From JAQIBY01 sp051747965 (lineage in GTDB: Bacteria; Bacteroidota; Bacteroidia; Bacteroidales; ML635J-15): 64,000 bases of DNA. Shown piece by piece: positions 54,129 to 63,562 of the stretch (positions are counted from its first letter, which is position 1; each line of letters opens with the position of its first letter). The notes below the pieces were generated by a model. It ran no database searches, was not told the DNA's origin, and worked only from the letters and a program-made list of their open reading frames with translations. The position numbers and the translations under genes are program-made. The stretch lies in NCBI GenBank assembly GCA_051747965.1, contig JBNJGS010000008.1, positions 3,745 to 67,744 of the forward strand, read 5' to 3'.

Positions 54129-57005
54129 TTATTCGTATGCTTCTATCGGGTCACAGGTACAAACGAGGTTTCTGTCACCATACCCGTTATCAATTGCGCC
54201 GGTCCATGTCCAGAATTTATTTTCTCTGACCCATGTCAGCGGATAGGCTGCAGTTTCTCTTTCATAGCTGTGATTCCAGTCTTTGCTCAGACATTCTTCC
54301 GCGGTGTGCGGAGCATTGATTACCGGATTGTCATCTGCTGTCCAGGTTCCATCTTTAATTTTGTCCAGTTCTTTACGGATTTGTATCATAGCTTCAATGA
54401 AGCGATCAAGTTCTTCCTTGCTTTCACTTTCCGTGGGTTCCACCATCAGTGTTTCATGTACGGGGAATGACAGGGTGGGAGCATGGAAGCCGTAATCCAT
54501 CAGTCTTCTGGCAATATCAGCAGAGCTTACATTGTATTCTTTCTGAAAATGCTGGCAGTCCAGAATCATCTCATGAGCACATCGGCCGGTTTCTCCGGTA
54601 TACAGTACGTCGTACCATTTTTCCAGAGCTTTTGCGATGTAATTAGCATTGAGAATGGCAATTTCAGATGTTTTTTTCAGTCCATTTTCTCCCAGCATTT
54701 TGATATACCCGTATGTGATGGGTAAAATACTTGCAGAACCAAAAGGAGAGGCTGTTACAGCTTTGATACCTTTGTCTCCGCCGGTTGGTATCACAGAGTG
54801 GCCTGGCAGATAGGGGCTGAGCTCTTTTGTTACGCCTATCGGTCCAACCCCGGGTCCGCCACCACCATGAGGAATGGCAAATGTTTTATGCAGATTCAGG
54901 TGGCAGACATCAGCACCGATGATTCCGGGGTGTGTATGTCCCAGCTGGGCATTCATGTTTGCTCCGTCCATATAAACCAATCCACCGTTATCATGAATGA
55001 TTTTATTCATCTCTTTGATTTTGCTTTCAAAAACACCATGTGTAGAAGGGTAGGTAACCATGAATGCAGCCAGATTATCTTTATGTTTTTCTGCTTTTTC
55101 CTGCAGATCATTCAGGCTGATGTTACCATTGTCATCGGATTTCACAACAACAACTTTCATGCCTGCCATTACTGTGCTGGCAGGATTTGTTCCATGGGCA
55201 GATGAGGGCACCAGACAAATGTTTCTGTGTTCTTGTCCGTGTTCCCGGTGAAAAGCCCTGATGACCATCAGGCCGGTATGTTCACCGCTGGCGCCTGAGT
55301 TCGGCTGCAGGCTCACTGCGTGAAATCCGGTGATTTTGGCCAAATCGGATTGAAGCTCACACATCATCTCCTGATATCCTTTCCACTGGTCTGCGGGAGC
55401 AAATGGGTGGATATTGGCAAACTCTTCCCAACTCAGCGGAAGCATGGTGGTTGCAGGATTGAGTTTCATGGTACAGGAACCCAGCGGAATCATAGAATGA
55501 TTCAGTGCAATGTCACGGCGCTCAAGTTTCTTCAGGTAGCGCATCATTTTGGTTTCACTGTGGTATGAGTTAAATACTTCCTGCTCCATGAATGCATCTG
55601 TTCTCAGGAACTTTTTGGGGATGCTGAGTTTGCCTTCACCTTGCTCCAGAGGTTTTGAATGCTGATTTGCTGCTTTGGCAAATATGGTGATGATATCGTT
55701 CAGGTCCTGCAGTCTTGCAGTTTCGTCCATACTGATGCCAACCTCTCCCTGACGGATGATGTTCAGGTTGATTTTATAATCTGCAGCAATGGCCTGAATT
55801 TGAGATGCCTGAATGGTATCCGGCAAGGCAAAACGCAGGGTGTCAAAATAATATTCATTGAGTTGCCTGTATCCCAATTCTGTAATGGCTTTTTCCAGAC
55901 TTGCGGCTTTTTTATTGATGTTTCCGGCAATGCGCTTCAGACCAATGGGGCCGTGGTAAACTGCATAAAAACCGGCCATATTGGCAAGCAGGGCTTGTGC
56001 TGTACATATATTTGATGTGGCACGTTCGCGTTTGATGTGCTGTTCACGGGTTTGCAGAGCCATGCGAAGGCCCGGTTTGCCAAATTTATCCTTTGAAACT
56101 CCGATGATACGGCCCGGGATATTTCTTTTGTATTTTGAGCTGGTAGCCAGAAAACCTGCGTGCGGACCGCCAAAACCCATGGGTACTCCGAATCGCTGGG
56201 TGTTGCCAACCACCACATCCGCTCCCCAGTCTGCAGGTTTTTGCAGTAAAACAAGTGCCATAATATCAGCGATTGCAGTAAGCAGAAGGCCGGCTTCATG
56301 GGCTTCTTCTGCAAATTTGCTGTAATCCCTGATGCTGCCATCCGCTGCCGGATATTGTACGATAGCTCCAAAAAACTGTCCATCCTTGATTTTGGAAAAA
56401 TTGCTGAAATCATCAACAATGACTTCCACACCAATGGGTTCGGCACGCATTTCTATGACATCCAGGGTTTGTCTGAATGTGTTTTTGTCAACAAACAATT
56501 TGTTTTTTCCGGCTTTAACATCTTTTCTGGAACGGGTGTCAAACATGAGTGACATGGCTTCCGCTGCTGATGTAGCTTCATCAAGAAGTGATGAATTGGA
56601 CATTTCCATGCCTGTCAACTCTGTTATCATGGTCTGGAAATTCAACAGAGCCTCAAGTCTTCCCTGTGATATTTCTGCCTGATATGGAGTATAGGATGTG
56701 TACCAGCCCGGATTCTCAAAAACATTGCGCTTAATTACAGACGGCACATTTGTCCCGTAGTAACCTTCTCCAATGTAAGTTCTGTAAACCTTGTTTTTGC
56801 CTGCCACTTCCTTGATGTGAGCAAGGAATTCCTGTTCTGTTATGCCTTCATCCGGCATGTCAATCGGCTTGTCGAGTTTTATGGCTGGCGGTATTGTCTC
56901 ATCTATGAGTTGCTCAATGGAATCAACACCAACGGTCTTTAGCATTTCTTTGATGTCAGCCTCTTCCGGGCCAATGTGCCTGTTGATAAAAAGTTCGTTT
57001 TTCAT
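54129..57005 (-). CDS. gcvP: Glycine dehydrogenase (decarboxylating), P-protein of the glycine cleavage system
   Basis: The 958-residue pyridoxal-phosphate enzyme decarboxylates glycine and passes the aminomethyl group to lipoyl H-protein. It is the long single-chain form with both halves: the N-terminal half (~1-450; FINRHIGPEEADIKEMLKTV, YTPYQAEISQGRLEALLNFQ) and the catalytic half with LNLHKTFAIPHGGGGPGVGP, where Lys707 should bind PLP. The C-terminal VEPTESESKEELDRFIEAM is typical. The start MKNELFINRHIG fits the family. No gcvT or gcvH gene is in the window. It is monocistronic, with a terminator behind it and a gene-poor region in front. Confidence 0.98.
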   Translation of the reverse strand: MKNELFINRHIGPEEADIKEMLKTVGVDSIEQLIDETIPPAIKLDKPIDMPDEGITEQEFLAHIKEVAGKNKVYRTYIGEGYYGTNVPSVIKRNVFENPGWYTSYTPYQAEISQGRLEALLNFQTMITELTGMEMSNSSLLDEATSAAEAMSLMFDTRSRKDVKAGKNKLFVDKNTFRQTLDVIEMRAEPIGVEVIVDDFSNFSKIKDGQFFGAIVQYPAADGSIRDYSKFAEEAHEAGLLLTAIADIMALVLLQKPADWGADVVVGNTQRFGVPMGFGGPHAGFLATSSKYKRNIPGRIIGVSKDKFGKPGLRMALQTREQHIKRERATSNICTAQALLANMAGFYAVYHGPIGLKRIAGNINKKAASLEKAITELGYRQLNEYYFDTLRFALPDTIQASQIQAIAADYKINLNIIRQGEVGISMDETARLQDLNDIITIFAKAANQHSKPLEQGEGKLSIPKKFLRTDAFMEQEVFNSYHSETKMMRYLKKLERRDIALNHSMIPLGSCTMKLNPATTMLPLSWEEFANIHPFAPADQWKGYQEMMCELQSDLAKITGFHAVSLQPNSGASGEHTGLMVIRAFHREHGQEHRNICLVPSSAHGTNPASTVMAGMKVVVVKSDDNGNISLNDLQEKAEKHKDNLAAFMVTYPSTHGVFESKIKEMNKIIHDNGGLVYMDGANMNAQLGHTHPGIIGADVCHLNLHKTFAIPHGGGGPGVGPIGVTKELSPYLPGHSVIPTGGDKGIKAVTASPFGSASILPITYGYIKMLGENGLKKTSEIAILNANYIAKALEKWYDVLYTGETGRCAHEMILDCQHFQKEYNVSSADIARRLMDYGFHAPTLSFPVHETLMVEPTESESKEELDRFIEAMIQIRKELDKIKDGTWTADDNPVINAPHTAEECLSKDWNHSYERETAAYPLTWVRENKFWTWTGAIDNGYGDRNLVCTCDPIEAYE

Positions 57006-57575
57006 AAAGCCAGTTATATCATTTTTATACTGTTATAATATCATTGTTTTCATCGTAAAGGTAAAAAAACTCTTTTCAATCTAAACTGCCAAAGAACAGT
57101 TTTTGTTGATTTTTTTTTACCATGGTGCAGAAAATCATACAAGGAGAATGCATCGGCAAAACACATATGATGATATTGGTAGCTTATAGAAGCCTGTGGT
57201 AGTAAGGCTTGTGTGGTTTGTAATGACAAGGCGTGTTCTTTTGGTGTTTTTGCTGGTGTTTGTTACGATGAAATTCAACGACTAAATTTATATAAAATGG
57301 TCAAAATAAAAAGTTAAGTCAAATTTTCCTTGCAGTCCCAAGCTTCCGGAACTTCTGTCTGGCTTTGTGGATATATATCCAATGGATTTCAAACTATACT
57401 TAAAAATGTTGGTTTGCGATAAATATCTGTCATCATAAGAAAAACTGATGGTCATATAATAGGCAAAAAAACCAACATTTGTCATGAATTTATGTGTGAC
57501 AATACTGTACTTTAGCAGTGAAAATTGATACTGACTCAGAAGAGTGAAGTGTAGTTTTTCATAGTTGATTTGGTT
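57006..57575. other. Gene-poor stretch with an imperfect nested inverted repeat
   Basis: I see no convincing gene in these 570 AT-rich bases. Short frames exist in both strands (a minus frame at 57288-57485 and a Cys-rich plus frame ending near 57315), without a good start or family resemblance. An inverted repeat AAATGTTGGTTT (57404-57415) / AAACCAACATTT (57469-57480) encloses a second pairing (CATCA/TGATG). It may be a decayed gene or a small non-autonomous element. Confidence 0.45.
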
Positions 57576-59642
57576 TTAGGTTTTAAGAGAGTGTCCCGTA
57601 GATTCTGCGGGACCTTTCTGATTTAAGAGCCCACTTCTTTTTAACAATGCTTCCTCATCGGGTCTTCTTCCCCTGAAAGCAATGTAGGAATCCATTTCTT
57701 TTCTTGAGCTGCCTTTTTCAAGAATTTCTTTTTTGAATGATTCTGCGATTTGGGTATCAAAAATCCCCTTTTCCCTGAATATTTCAAAAGCATCCGCATC
57801 AAGTACCTCCGCCCATTTGTAGCCGTAGTATCCTGCTGCATAGCCACCACCGAAGATATGACCAAAGGAGGGGCTGGTTGCACAATTGCTGACTTTTGGC
57901 AAAATCTGTGTTTGCGCCATGGCCTTGTCTTCAAATTCAATCACCCCTGTTTCCGTGGGCCCGGAAAGGCTGTGCCAGGCCATATCAGTAAGTGCAAGGC
58001 CAATCTGTCTTGCGGATTGGTATCCTGACAAAAAGTGACGTTCACGGCTTAACCTATCAATCAGATTGTCCGGCATGCTTTCACCTGTTTCATGATGAAG
58101 CGCTACAGATGTCAGCCATTCCTTTTCATAGGCATAATTTTCCAAAAACTGAGAAGGGAGTTCAACAAAATCACGGCTCACCGAAGTCCCCGAAAACGAT
58201 GCATATTTACACTGACTTAGCAGACCGTGCAGTCCATGTCCGAATTCATGCAATAAAGTAGTAAATTCATTGAAACTCAATAGCGCGGGTGCATTCCTGC
58301 CCGGCCTGGTGAAATTAAATACCAGTGAGATATGTGGTCTGATGTTTTCATCTCCGGCCATGTGTTGTTCCCTGTAACTGGTCATCCAGGCTCCGCTCTG
58401 CTTCCCGTTGCGGGGAAAATAATCCAGATAAAGCAGGCCGGTAAAATTGTCATCAGCATCTGTTACTTCAAATATCCTGACATCTTTGTGATAAACATCA
58501 ATATCATCTCTTTTTGTGAAGGTCAAACCATACAAACGGGTGGCAAGATCAAAAACCGATTTTTCTGCCCGCTCAAGACTAAACCACGGCCGTGTAATGT
58601 TATCATCAATTTGTAAATTTTCTTTTTTAAACTTCTCTGCATAAAATGCCCAGTCCCATGGCATGATTTCATCCTTAAATCCGCATTTTTCAGCAAATGT
58701 CTGAATTTCTTTCAGCTCAGCATGGGCCTTCTTTATTGAAACATCTGCCAGATTGTGCAAAAAAGTCATAACATTCTGTTTGCTGCCTGCCATCCTTTCT
58801 TCCAGTACATAATCTGCAAATGTTTCATAACCAAGTAGCTGTGCCATCTCGATGCGCAAGGAAACAATCTTTTTTATGATCTTATGATTGTTATAGCTAT
58901 TGTTATGGCTGCACTGACTCATTCGTGCAATATACATTTCCCTGCGCAAATCCCTTTCCTCGGCGTATTTCATGAACGGCAGATAGCTGGGGTATTGCAA
59001 GGTAAAAACCCAGCCCTTGAGCTTCTTTTCTTTGGCTTTATCAGCTGCTGCCTGTACGGCATGTTCCGGGATGCCCGCTAGCTGATTTTTGTTACTGATA
59101 TGCAACATGTAATGATTTGACTCATGCAGGCAGTTTTTGTCAAATGTCAGTGATAATTGTGAAAGCTCCCGGTTTATTTTTTTTAATTTCTCCCGTCCCT
59201 TTTGTTCTAAACCTGCACCATGCCTGATGAAGGTCAAATGGGTTTGTTCAAGAAGTCTTTTGTCTTCTCCCTGCAAACCATGTTCTGACTGTCTGACCGC
59301 CTCTATTCTGAGAAAAAGCTCACGGTCCAGCATGATGTCCGTGTAAAAATCAGATAAGAGCGGGGAAATCTTTTGGGCACTGTTTTGTAATTTATCATTT
59401 GATTCTGCTGACAGTAAATTGAAAAATGTGGTAGAAATTCTGTCCAGATCCAATGTAGACATCTCCAATGCAAGAATGGTATTTTTAAAATCCGGTTTTG
59501 CTTTAGTATTTTTAATTTTTTCAACTTCTTTGCCGGCCTCCTTTGTTTTGGCCTTGATGGCTGACAGGAAATCTTTATTTCTGATGCGGGAAAAGGGCGT
59601 GCTTTCCCGGGGAGTATTGTGTTTTTTGAGAAGTGTATTCAT
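57576..59642 (-). CDS. M3-family zinc oligopeptidase / dipeptidyl carboxypeptidase
   Basis: A 688-residue enzyme with no signal peptide. The catalytic HEFGH (His465, Glu466, His469 in TLLHEFGHGLHGLLSQ) and the third zinc ligand Glu in PSQFLENYAYE mark it as an M3 metallopeptidase. GRNAPALLSFNEF before the motif and FGHIFGGGYAAGYYGYKWAE near the C-terminus are family features of the Dcp and oligopeptidase A branch. It should degrade short peptides in the cytoplasm, for example those brought in by a POT transporter. The length is normal. The coding end overlaps a GTCCCG/CGGGAC hairpin (57593-57613) without a clear T tract. Confidence 0.93.
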   Translation of the reverse strand: MNTLLKKHNTPRESTPFSRIRNKDFLSAIKAKTKEAGKEVEKIKNTKAKPDFKNTILALEMSTLDLDRISTTFFNLLSAESNDKLQNSAQKISPLLSDFYTDIMLDRELFLRIEAVRQSEHGLQGEDKRLLEQTHLTFIRHGAGLEQKGREKLKKINRELSQLSLTFDKNCLHESNHYMLHISNKNQLAGIPEHAVQAAADKAKEKKLKGWVFTLQYPSYLPFMKYAEERDLRREMYIARMSQCSHNNSYNNHKIIKKIVSLRIEMAQLLGYETFADYVLEERMAGSKQNVMTFLHNLADVSIKKAHAELKEIQTFAEKCGFKDEIMPWDWAFYAEKFKKENLQIDDNITRPWFSLERAEKSVFDLATRLYGLTFTKRDDIDVYHKDVRIFEVTDADDNFTGLLYLDYFPRNGKQSGAWMTSYREQHMAGDENIRPHISLVFNFTRPGRNAPALLSFNEFTTLLHEFGHGLHGLLSQCKYASFSGTSVSRDFVELPSQFLENYAYEKEWLTSVALHHETGESMPDNLIDRLSRERHFLSGYQSARQIGLALTDMAWHSLSGPTETGVIEFEDKAMAQTQILPKVSNCATSPSFGHIFGGGYAAGYYGYKWAEVLDADAFEIFREKGIFDTQIAESFKKEILEKGSSRKEMDSYIAFRGRRPDEEALLKRSGLLNQKGPAESTGHSLKT

Positions 59643-59851
59643 GATTTTTTTATTTGCAATACAAAGTAAGTCATAACTTAGGTTTTAACAAAAATTCTGA
59701 TAAATCTTATCAGCCGGAACATCACTGGATTCATTTTTTTGCAATTCTGGTTCCGAGTACAAAGAAATATTTATCAATGAGATGCCATATCGGTATTTAA
59801 AACATTTTTCTATCTTGCAGGCTTTAGTAAACTGGTAAAAAGAACTTCATT

Positions 59852-61546
59852 ATGCGCTGTAGAATTCTGCTTGTATTTATTGCTGTTTGTATTGCTGTGC
59901 AAGGACTTGCGCAGGATGTTGAGATTGCCCGGAGAAGCATAACTTACCTGGCTTCAGATGAGTTGTCCGGACGTTTGCCGGGTACAAAAGGAGACTCCCT
60001 CTCAATTGATTTTATCGCTGCTCAAATGAAGTACCATGGTATAGAAGGGTTTGATTTTGGTTATGTGCAGCCTTTTGAGCTTGTTACAAGGATAGAGCCT
60101 TCAGATAAATGCATCGCAATACTCCACGGAAAAAAGCTGAAAATGCATGATGATTTTATGCCTGTGAGTTTTTCCGGAAATGGAGCCCTGGACGCCGGGC
60201 TTGTTTTTATGAATTTTGGAAGCCAGAAAAATGTATCGTATGAGCCTGGGAAATGGGCACTTTTGCTGGTAAATAATGAGGCAGGAGAATATCCATCGCA
60301 GAGGGAGCTGATAAAAGCAAGCCTTGAGGCAAAACAAAATGGGGCTGCCGGAGTTATATTTGTCGGAAAACATGATTTGAGTGAAAATTCCGAGTTTCAG
60401 CCTTTTGCCTATTCACGTTCGCTTGCTTTTCTGGATATTCCTGTCATACAGGTATCTGCTAAGGTATTGGAAGATGCAATGGAAGGTACGCATTATTCAT
60501 TGTCTGATCTGTTCAATGAGAAAACAGACATTCACGAAATGAATGAAATTGTTGATTTGCAAATGTATGCATATGTTGAAATCGATAAACTCTACAATGA
60601 GACTGCAAATATTGCCGGATGTGTGAGAACGTCAAAAAGCGATTCATGGCTTGTCATTGGTGCTCATTATGACCATCTCGGCTATGGCGGGAAGGGTAGT
60701 GGCTCCCGCGCGCCCACTGAGCATGCTGTGCACAATGGTGCTGATGATAATGCATCCGGTGTCGCTATGGTACTGATGCTTGCTGATTATTATGCTCAAA
60801 AAACACCGGATATCAACCTTGCTTTTGTTTTGTTTGGTGCAGAAGAACAGGGGCTGCTCGGTTCCCATCATTTTGTTGAAAATATGCCTTTCCCTGCAGA
60901 TAAAATTAAAGCCATGTTGAATTACGATATGGTTGGCAGGGTGGAGGATTCCGTGCTCAGTATATCCGGTGTAAAAACCGGAGCTGAATTTGAGGAAATT
61001 CTGCAGTCCTTTGATGGCAGACCTTTGAAATTAAGCCTGGGAGGTGGAGGTTACGCAGGTTCGGATCAGGCATCATTTTATTCGGAAAATGTGCCTGTGC
61101 TTTTCTTTAACAGTGGCCTGCATGATGACTACCACACACCGGCAGATGATGTAGATAAAATCAATTTTGAGGGTATAGACCAGATCGCTGATTTATCGAT
61201 TGTTTTGATTGACAGCCTGATGAAGCCGGAAACTGAAATCAGTTATCAGAAAATGAAAAAGAGTGAAAACAGCCGTCATGGTAGCGATATGAAAGTGAGC
61301 CTTGGAATCATGCCGGATGTTGCAGGAAGAGAAGAAAACGGTATGGCTGTGGATGGCGTACGACCCGGTGGGCCCGCGGATGAGGCCGGTTTTGAGAAAG
61401 GAGACCTGATTATCGCAATCGGAGAACATGAAATATCAAATATATATGATTATATGAATATCCTCTCGGATTTTGATAAAGGTGATACGGTTGAAATATT
61501 GATTATCAGAAATGAGAAGGAAAAATCACTGGAAGTTGAATTTTAA
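59852..61546 (+). CDS. Secreted M28-family aminopeptidase with PA-like and PDZ domains
   Basis: The 564-residue protein has a signal peptide (ILLVFIAVCIAVQGLAQ). A protease-associated-type insert (~100-230) interrupts the M28 zinc-peptidase domain. The two-zinc site is complete: His272 in GAHYDHLGYG, Asp298 in NGADDNASG, Glu331 (catalytic) and Glu332 in GAEEQGLLGSHH, Asp359 in NYDMVGR and His428 in DDYHTPADD. A PDZ domain closes the protein (~475-564; GIMPDVAGREENGMAVDGVR, GDLIIAIG). It should be periplasmic or secreted and trim N-terminal residues from peptides. It has no T9SS tail. A membrane-protein gene follows after 11 bp. Confidence 0.93.
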   Translation: MRCRILLVFIAVCIAVQGLAQDVEIARRSITYLASDELSGRLPGTKGDSLSIDFIAAQMKYHGIEGFDFGYVQPFELVTRIEPSDKCIAILHGKKLKMHDDFMPVSFSGNGALDAGLVFMNFGSQKNVSYEPGKWALLLVNNEAGEYPSQRELIKASLEAKQNGAAGVIFVGKHDLSENSEFQPFAYSRSLAFLDIPVIQVSAKVLEDAMEGTHYSLSDLFNEKTDIHEMNEIVDLQMYAYVEIDKLYNETANIAGCVRTSKSDSWLVIGAHYDHLGYGGKGSGSRAPTEHAVHNGADDNASGVAMVLMLADYYAQKTPDINLAFVLFGAEEQGLLGSHHFVENMPFPADKIKAMLNYDMVGRVEDSVLSISGVKTGAEFEEILQSFDGRPLKLSLGGGGYAGSDQASFYSENVPVLFFNSGLHDDYHTPADDVDKINFEGIDQIADLSIVLIDSLMKPETEISYQKMKKSENSRHGSDMKVSLGIMPDVAGREENGMAVDGVRPGGPADEAGFEKGDLIIAIGEHEISNIYDYMNILSDFDKGDTVEILIIRNEKEKSLEVEF

Positions 61547-61557
61547 CGTGAGAGAGT

Positions 61558-62370
61558 ATGATCTGGAAGAAAATATTGCTTTGGGTTCTGGCCGCAGTGA
61601 TGACACTTGGTGCATCTGTTTATCAGCGCAAAACCGGCCCCACCTATCCGCTGGATTTTAAAATTTCTATAGCCGGAAATCAGTATGCGTTTGAATTAAC
61701 CCGTTCGGCGAGCATTGGCGATGGTTGCATTGTTGAAATGCCTTTGCATGAAGAAATCGACAGTATCCGGCTGGTCTATCAAAAATACCCGGGAACTTTT
61801 GAACCTGACACGGTTCTCATGCTGGCCGGGAAAGATGCTTATTTAGCCAGTTTGCCGATACAGCCTGCTGCGGGAAAGCTACGCTATCACATGATAATTT
61901 ACAGACAGGGTAATGTTGCTTTTTCCAATGAAGATAATGCCGCTGTGGTTCGGTTCAAAGGTGATGTTCCTGCCTGGGCTTTGATACCGCATGTCCTGGC
62001 TATGTTCCTGGCCATGTTGTTCAGCACTGCAGCTATGCTAATGGCCATCACCCGGATCGGGAATTTTAAAAAAATTGCCTGGTGGGCTTTTGGCAGCTTG
62101 TTTGTTGGTGGCTTTATTTTTGGTCCCGTGGTGCAGTATTTTGCTTTTGGACAGGCATGGACAGGTTTCCCCGTGGGCATGGATTTAACGGATAACAAAA
62201 CCCTGATTGCCGGTATATTCTGGCTGGCCGCAGTATTACTGAATCTGAAGAAAAAACGTCGCTGGGCTGTTGTTATCGCCGGTATTGTATTGCTTGCTAT
62301 CTATACCATACCTCATTCAGCCCGTGGCTCTGAATTTGATTATGAAACTGAAGAAGTGAAGACAGGCTGA
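61558..62370 (+). CDS. Membrane protein of unknown function, partner of the M28 peptidase gene
   Basis: A 270-residue protein: one N-terminal membrane segment (ILLWVLAAVMTLGASVY), a periplasmic beta-sandwich of about 110 residues (~30-140; KISIAGNQYAFELTRSASIG, then LRYHMIIYRQGNVAF), and four C-terminal membrane helices (ALIPHVLAMFLAMLFSTAAM, WWAFGSLFVGGFIFGPVV, TLIAGIFWLAAVLLNL, WAVVIAGIVLLAIYTIPH). I do not recognise a named family. It follows the M28 peptidase gene after 11 bp, so the two are probably co-transcribed. It may anchor or sense for the peptidase, but this is not shown by sequence. Confidence 0.75.
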   Translation: MIWKKILLWVLAAVMTLGASVYQRKTGPTYPLDFKISIAGNQYAFELTRSASIGDGCIVEMPLHEEIDSIRLVYQKYPGTFEPDTVLMLAGKDAYLASLPIQPAAGKLRYHMIIYRQGNVAFSNEDNAAVVRFKGDVPAWALIPHVLAMFLAMLFSTAAMLMAITRIGNFKKIAWWAFGSLFVGGFIFGPVVQYFAFGQAWTGFPVGMDLTDNKTLIAGIFWLAAVLLNLKKKRRWAVVIAGIVLLAIYTIPHSARGSEFDYETEEVKTG

Positions 62371-62590
62371 TCTGAAATATGTTGGATTTTTTAAATAACC
62401 AGTCAGCACCTTCCTGATTTTCTGACTGATACTGTTATGCATTTGGATATTTTGATTATATTTGTGAAGACGGTATGTTCGGCTAGTGTGCGGTTGATGT
62501 GAAACAATCATTTTATTTTCAGTTGGATGTCATTTGATGTGATGCTTGAAGTACCTGTGTTCACAAACCAACTTTACTATTCAAATTAAA

Positions 62591-63487
62591 ATGCAAAGGA
62601 AAAAACCAGGCAATGATGCTCATCCTGAAGTTTTGAGCCCGCAAATCAGTAAAACCGATGATATCAGTGTGAAATATTATGCACCATCGGCTGACCTGTA
62701 TGATATTGTTAAATATTACTGGATTGTTGAAGTCAAGGATGCTACCGGCGATAGAAAATTGGCAAAGATTTCACCCACCGGATATCCTGAGTTGATTTTT
62801 CATTTTGGTGATTCTGTTTGTATCAATACCGGTAAGGGAAATTTGGAAAAACAATCAGAAAGCATTATTGCAGGACAGATTACACAGCCTGTGGTGGTTG
62901 ACATGAACCCACACCTCAGTTGTTTTTGTGTCAAGTTGCATGCATGGAGCCTGAGCGCAATATTTGGCATGAAAAGCACGAATTTTGTTAATCAGGCTGT
63001 CTGCCTGGATGATGTTATTCCCAACACCAGAAGGATAATTTACGATCAGCTTTCTCTGGCTGCTGATGATGCGACAAGAATACACACAATTGAGAATCAC
63101 CTTCGTGCTTTGAAAAATAAAAACATAAACTCCATTCACCCGGTTACCGCAAAGGTGATTTCTGCCATCAGGCAGGGAGATAAAAATCAAATCATACAAC
63201 TGGCCAATGATTTTCACGTCAGTAGCCGTACCTTGCAGCGGAGACTCAATGATGATATTGGCATCAGTGCCAAAATGTTTTCCCGTATCACACGTTTCAA
63301 CAAAGCCTATCATCTCATCAAAAACCATCAGCATCTGAATATGCAGGACATTTGCTTCCACCTCGGTTATTATGACCTTCCTCATCTGATCAATGAGTTC
63401 AGGGAATTTTCCGGTGATTCTCCAATGCAGTATTTCAAGAATGAAAATGTATATAACAGTTTGTTTGTAAATCAGATAAAGCTGTAA
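62591..63487 (+). CDS. AraC-family transcriptional regulator (DUF6597-type sensor domain)
   Basis: 298 residues from the ATG at 62591; a TTG at 62546 opens the frame earlier but gives an unlikely N-terminus. The N-terminal sensor (~20-150; VKYYAPSADLYDIVKYYWIV, SPTGYPELIFHFGD, FCVKLHAWSLSAIFGM) is the type seen in DUF6597-containing AraC proteins. The C-terminal double helix-turn-helix (~200-295; LANDFHVSSRTLQRRLNDDI and MQDICFHLGYYDLPHLINEF) binds DNA. It senses an unknown cytoplasmic ligand. TATATTTG (62457-62464) is an exact -7 element upstream. No obvious target operon is adjacent except the beta-helix lipoprotein gene that follows after 75 bp. Confidence 0.88.
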   Translation: MQRKKPGNDAHPEVLSPQISKTDDISVKYYAPSADLYDIVKYYWIVEVKDATGDRKLAKISPTGYPELIFHFGDSVCINTGKGNLEKQSESIIAGQITQPVVVDMNPHLSCFCVKLHAWSLSAIFGMKSTNFVNQAVCLDDVIPNTRRIIYDQLSLAADDATRIHTIENHLRALKNKNINSIHPVTAKVISAIRQGDKNQIIQLANDFHVSSRTLQRRLNDDIGISAKMFSRITRFNKAYHLIKNHQHLNMQDICFHLGYYDLPHLINEFREFSGDSPMQYFKNENVYNSLFVNQIKL

Positions 63488-63562
63488 ATATTTTGTCGGA
63501 AATTTCCAATATTTCTTCATGATAAAGGTTTTATTTTGATCATAAAACTAAACTGAAATATT

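Noticed and set aside
57288..57485. Minus-strand frame of 65 codons upstream of gcvP
   Set aside because: No family resemblance, overlaps an inverted repeat, and has no convincing start signal.
62400..62428. CAGTCAG/CTGACTG hairpin after the M28 operon as a terminator
   Set aside because: The loop is 15 nt and there is no T tract on either side.
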